Part shown: positions 50,501 to 53,044 of the stretch, one piece after another
How positions within the stretch are numbered: the first letter of the stretch is position 1
How the letters are laid out: each line of letters opens with the position of its first letter
From: Actinomycetes bacterium
GTDB lineage: Bacteria > Actinomycetota > Acidimicrobiia > Acidimicrobiales > CADCSY01
Assembly (NCBI GenBank): GCA_025464025.1
Contig: JAODBP010000296.1
Location: 1-53,044 of the forward strand
Reading direction: 5' to 3'
DNA: 53,044 nucleotides
Position numbers and translations under genes: made by a program
Notes under the pieces: model-generated
What the model was told of the DNA's origin: nothing
The model's database searches: none
Seen by the model: only the letters and a program-made list of their open reading frames with translations

Positions 50501-50928
50501 CAGGACACCACCTCGAAGCACTCGATGTCGGTGATGAGCCCGGTGCGCTCGGCCCGCCAGCGCGGCGTGACGCGTGCGCCCTTCGAGAGGGTGCCGGGAG
50601 CGGCGTCGACGGCGTGCACCAGGGCGGTGTCGGCGCCGTCGAGCGTGATCAGTGCGAACGCGAACGGGACGTCGCTGGGGTGCGACCGGGTCGGCTCGGG
50701 GACGTAGGTCCACGACTCGACGGTGCCCTCGGGCCCGACCTCGACGAGGTCGGCCTCGGCCGACTCGCCGGTGTAGGGGTCGTACTCCAGCGGCGGGCAC
50801 TGGACCTTGCCGCCGGCCTTGGAGGCAAGGATCTTCCCCTGCTCCAGGCCCTCGGCGAAGGCCCCGATGATCGGGCCCAGGCTGCGGGTGTACGGGAACT
50901 CGATGGTGTGGCGGACCGGTCTGGCCAT
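50500..50928 (-). CDS. DUF35-like OB-fold protein with degraded zinc ribbon
   Basis: The 142-aa protein shares the OB-fold (VESWTYVPEPTRSHPSDVPFAFALITLDGAD) with its neighbour but has only one Cys (Cys44, QCPPLEYDPYTG) where the ribbon should be. It is the first gene of the four-gene operon. A KstR-like palindrome is 18 bp before the ATG. It may be a non-zinc subunit of the aldolase complex. Confidence 0.8.
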   Translation of the reverse strand: MARPVRHTIEFPYTRSLGPIIGAFAEGLEQGKILASKAGGKVQCPPLEYDPYTGESAEADLVEVGPEGTVESWTYVPEPTRSHPSDVPFAFALITLDGADTALVHAVDAAPGTLSKGARVTPRWRAERTGLITDIECFEVVS

Positions 50929-50945
50929 GCACTTCCCCCGTCGAC

Positions 50946-50959
50946 GAGAACGTGTTCTT
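50946..50959. promoter_or_regulatory. KstR-like operator candidate upstream of the DUF35/thiolase operon
   Basis: GAGAACGTGTTCTT contains the AACnnGTT core, with the symmetrical AGAACGTGTTCT palindrome extending to 12 bp. It is the most symmetrical of the three sites. It lies in the 92-bp gap between the divergent operon start and the DUF2461 pseudogene start. Confidence 0.6.
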
Positions 50960-51020
50960 GCAAACGGCGGGACCGTAGCGGGCGCGGGCAGGCGGCGACC
51001 AAGCCGAGCATCATCGGGGC

Positions 51021-51477
51021 ATGGCGTTCACGGGGTGGCCGGTCGAGGCCGTCGAGCTCTACGAGGGGCTCGAGGCCGACAACACCAAGGCCTACTGGCA
51101 GGAGCACAAGGCGACCTACGAGCGGTGCGTGAAGGCACCGATGGAGGCGCTGCTCGCCGAGCTGGCCGACGGCTTCGGCGCCGGTCGGGTGTTCCGCCCC
51201 TGGCTACGAGGTCGGCGCCCACGAGGTGCTGAAGACCGCGCCCCGGGGCGTGTCGAAGGACCACCCTCGGATCGACCTGCTCCGGCACAAGGGCCTCGTG
51301 ATGTCGCGGTCGTGGCCGGTCGGCGCGTGGCTCGGCACGAGGAAGGCGAAGGAGCGCGTCGTCGCCACCCTCGAGGCGGCCCGCCCGCTCAACGGCTGGC
51401 TCGACCAGACGAAGGACGCTCCGAGGGGAGACCTGGGCGCGCCGGACCTGATGCTCCCCGAACCGGCGACGGATTGA
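51021..51477 (+). pseudogene. DUF2461 gene broken by internal deletion and 3' repeat insertion
   Basis: The first 60 codons read as a DUF2461 N-terminus (MAFTGWPVEAVELYEGLEADN..., GAGRVFRP). Then the frame shifts by one near 51196-51204. The conserved C-terminal part (YEVGAHEVLKTAPRGV, HPRIDLLRHKGLV, RSWPVGAWLGT) continues in another frame. About 80 middle codons typical of the family are missing, so a deletion, not a single-base error, is involved. The reading frame then runs into the palindromic repeat from 51408 and stops at 51475-51477. Confidence 0.8.
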
Positions 51478-51607
51478 CATCAAAAATGGTGTCAGTCCGT
51501 CGCCGGTTCGAGCGCGGGACTCGGGCGCGCCCAACGTCGCCCCCTTGGTTGCGTCCTTCGTCTTTCGACCCTGGCGCGAACGCCCGATATCCGAAGGCAC
51601 GAGCATC
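51408..51607. repeat. Long imperfect palindromic repeat, copy 2 (MITE/REP-like)
   Basis: It has the same block order as copy 1 (83-286): outer GACGAAGGACGCTC, GGCGCGCC block, central stem (51460-51480 with 51489-51509, 19 of 21 paired) and a CGTCCTTCGTC-type right arm. The central loop differs (A-rich here). It begins inside the DUF2461 reading frame and has supplied its C-terminal codons. The right boundary is judged by similarity to copy 1 and is approximate. Confidence 0.75.
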
Positions 51608-51636
51608 GCACTGACGAACTCCCTTGGAAGCGACAG

Positions 51637-52659
51637 CTAGGGGCGGGGGTCGACGAGGGCGCCGACCTCGCCGTGCACGAACGTGTCGAGCCGGCCGATC
51701 ATGTCGCTCGGGAAGCCGAGCTCGATGGCGCTGGCCTCGTCGAGGCGGGCCATGGCGTCGTCCGGGATGGTGACGTCGAGCGACGCCAGCGTGTCGGTGA
51801 GCTGGGCGAGGGTCTTGGCCCCGAGGATCGGCACCATCCGGGGTGACCGCTGGCGCACCCAGGCGATGGCGGCCTGCGACGGGGTGCACCCGAGGTCCTG
51901 CGCGACGGCGACCAGCTCGCGGGTGATGGCCGTGTCGCGCTCGCTGATCGTCGACGCGTCGACGCGCGTGGCGCCCGCGTCACCGTCGAGGAACTTGCCG
52001 GACAGCACACCGCTGCCGAGGGGCGACCATGCCGTCACCGTGAGGTCGAAGGCATCGGCCATCGGCAGCAGCTCGCGCTCGATCTCGCGCTGGAGGAGGG
52101 AGTAGGGGAGCTGGAGCCCCTCGAACCGGGTCCAGCCCCGCAGCTCGGCGATCGTGTTGGCCCGCGACACCACCCACGCCGGCGCGTCGGAGATGCCGAG
52201 GTACAGGGCCTTGCCCTCCCGCACCACGTCCTCGAGGGCGCGGATCGTCTCGTCGATCGGCGTGCTCGGGTCCCAGATGTGGACCCAGAGGATGTCGACG
52301 TGGTCGGTCTGCAGGCGGCGCAGCGTCTGCTCCAGCGACCGGCGCAGGTTCTTGCGGTGGTTGCCCGAGGCGTTGGCGTCGGTCGGGTCGTTGGTGATCG
52401 TGTACTTCGACGACAGGACGAACGCGTCGCGGTCGTGGGCGACGAGCTCGCCCACGATCCGCTCGCTGTCGCCCTCGGTGTAGCGGTTGGCCGTGTCGAT
52501 CGTGCGGCCGCCGGCCTCCACGTAGGCGTCGAAGATCCGCTGCGACTCCTGCCGGTCGGCGTGACGGCGGGCGTCGAAGTGGTCGTCGGCGAACGTCATG
52601 GCCCCGAGGATCACCTCGGAGACGCGGAGGCCGGAGCGGCCGAAGAGGCGGTAGCGCAC
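51637..52659 (-). CDS. Aldo/keto reductase
   Basis: The 340-aa protein has the AKR pattern: MRYRLFG-type start (GTG at 52659), GGRTIDTANRYTEGDSERIVGE with the catalytic Asp/Tyr region, LSSKYT with the Lys, VDILWVHIWD and a C-terminal coenzyme region (VPILGAKTLAQLTD). It reduces carbonyls with NADPH. It ends in a helical tail of normal length, and 17 bp separate it from the upstream P450 gene, so the two may be one transcript. Confidence 0.88.
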   Translation of the reverse strand: MRYRLFGRSGLRVSEVILGAMTFADDHFDARRHADRQESQRIFDAYVEAGGRTIDTANRYTEGDSERIVGELVAHDRDAFVLSSKYTITNDPTDANASGNHRKNLRRSLEQTLRRLQTDHVDILWVHIWDPSTPIDETIRALEDVVREGKALYLGISDAPAWVVSRANTIAELRGWTRFEGLQLPYSLLQREIERELLPMADAFDLTVTAWSPLGSGVLSGKFLDGDAGATRVDASTISERDTAITRELVAVAQDLGCTPSQAAIAWVRQRSPRMVPILGAKTLAQLTDTLASLDVTIPDDAMARLDEASAIELGFPSDMIGRLDTFVHGEVGALVDPRP

Positions 52660-52676
52660 CGCCCGATCTTGGTCGG

Positions 52677-53044
52677 TCAGGCGGGGTGGACGCGGGGCGC
52701 CGGCGTGAACTTCACCGGCAGGTGCTTGATCCCGTTGATGAAGTGCGACTTCAGCCGCTCGACCTCGCCGTTGAGCTCGATGTCGGGGAGGCGCCGGAAC
52801 AGCTCCTCGTACATCACGTTCATCTCCATGCGGGCCAGGTTGGCGCCCAGGCAGAAGTGGGGGCCGCCGCCGCCGAACGCGACGTGCGGGTTCGGGTCGC
52901 GGGTGATGTCGAACGTGTAGGGGTCGTCGAACACGGTCTCGTCGCGGTTGGCCGAGATGTACCAGATCACGACCTTGTCGCCGGCCTTGATCTGGTTGCC
53001 GTTGACCTCGGCGTCCTGGGTCGCCGTGCGACGGAAGCACATGA
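52677..53044 (-). CDS. Cytochrome P450, C-terminal part (CYP125/142-like)
   Basis: The fragment of about 122 residues is open to the window edge; its N-terminus lies outside. It contains the heme-binding loop FGGGGPHFCLGANLARMEM with the proximal Cys, and MCFRRTATQDAEVNG and IWYISANRDETVFDDPYTFDITRDPNPH. This resembles the actinobacterial CYP125/CYP142 group that oxidises sterol side chains. No conclusion about substrate can be drawn from the C-terminus alone. Confidence 0.88.
   Translation of the reverse strand, partial: MCFRRTATQDAEVNGNQIKAGDKVVIWYISANRDETVFDDPYTFDITRDPNPHVAFGGGGPHFCLGANLARMEMNVMYEELFRRLPDIELNGEVERLKSHFINGIKHLPVKFTPAPRVHPA

Noticed and set aside
51478..51636. A gene in the gap between the DUF2461 pseudogene and the aldo/keto reductase
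   Set aside because: Frames here come from the palindromic repeat itself and also appear at copy 1, so they are not genes.
1..53044. CRISPR arrays, tRNA or rRNA genes, intact insertion sequences
   Set aside because: I found no regularly spaced repeats, no cloverleaf-like sequence and no transposase or integrase; the only dispersed repeats are the palindromic elements listed.

Overview
The window is high-GC DNA with an actinobacterial gene repertoire: F420/flavin-type LLM oxidoreductases, a glnX-glnH-pknG signalling locus, CWB2 cell-wall proteins, a DUF222/HNH gene, steroid/lipid-type thiolase-DUF35 genes and a CYP125-like P450. GTG starts and 4-nt ATGA/GTGA gene overlaps are frequent. I infer an actinobacterium, possibly of class Acidimicrobiia, but no rRNA or marker gene here proves it. 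I found no RNA gene, CRISPR array or transposase.

Layout. 1-7170: a mixed border region with a partial gene, a ~200-bp palindromic repeat, small zinc-ribbon genes, an MFS exporter, an acyl-CoA dehydrogenase-fold gene, a SIMPL lipoprotein, a formyl-THF cyclo-ligase-like gene, a frameshifted PH-like gene and a DUF222/HNH gene followed by a relic of a second copy. 7175-20529 (minus strand): one tightly packed locus of 12 genes, in transcription order telA, an xpaC-like gene, a CbxX/CfxQ-type AAA ATPase, threonine aldolase, glnX, glnH, an unknown 381-aa protein, pknG, a PP2C phosphatase, a vWA protein, an FHA protein and an unknown 152-aa protein. This is the most interesting system in the window. 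It joins the known GlnX/GlnH/PknG amino-acid-sensing pathway to a TelA/XpaC/vWA/AAA set known from stress-response neighbourhoods. The kinase, the phosphatase and the FHA reader all carry N-terminal zinc ribbons.

20594-25024: an alpha/beta hydrolase and acyl-CoA ligase pair, small membrane proteins and MscS. 25140-29701 (plus strand): a five-gene overlapping operon of a MarR regulator, two amidohydrolase-fold proteins, a DegT-family PLP protein with His at the catalytic Lys position, and an SDR. 29708-34339 (minus): a glycan operon (GT4, alpha-barrel protein, GH130, GT4). 34455-37239: a small zinc protein, a PAS-PAS-GGDEF cyclase and the AzlCD exporter.

37262-53044: mostly lipid/xenobiotic oxidation. 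It holds a zinc alcohol dehydrogenase, LLM enzymes, an APH-like protein, an enoyl-CoA hydratase, an operon of one LLM and two Fe(II)/2OG dioxygenases, two CWB2 secreted proteins, a four-gene operon of two thiolase-fold and two DUF35 proteins, a DUF2461 pseudogene ending in the second copy of the palindromic repeat, an aldo/keto reductase and the C-terminus of a P450. Three AACnnGTT palindromes (KstR-like) lie upstream of the acyl-CoA ligase, the alcohol dehydrogenase and the DUF35/thiolase operon, suggesting a shared lipid regulon. All functions are assigned from motifs and family resemblance read by eye; no database search was run.
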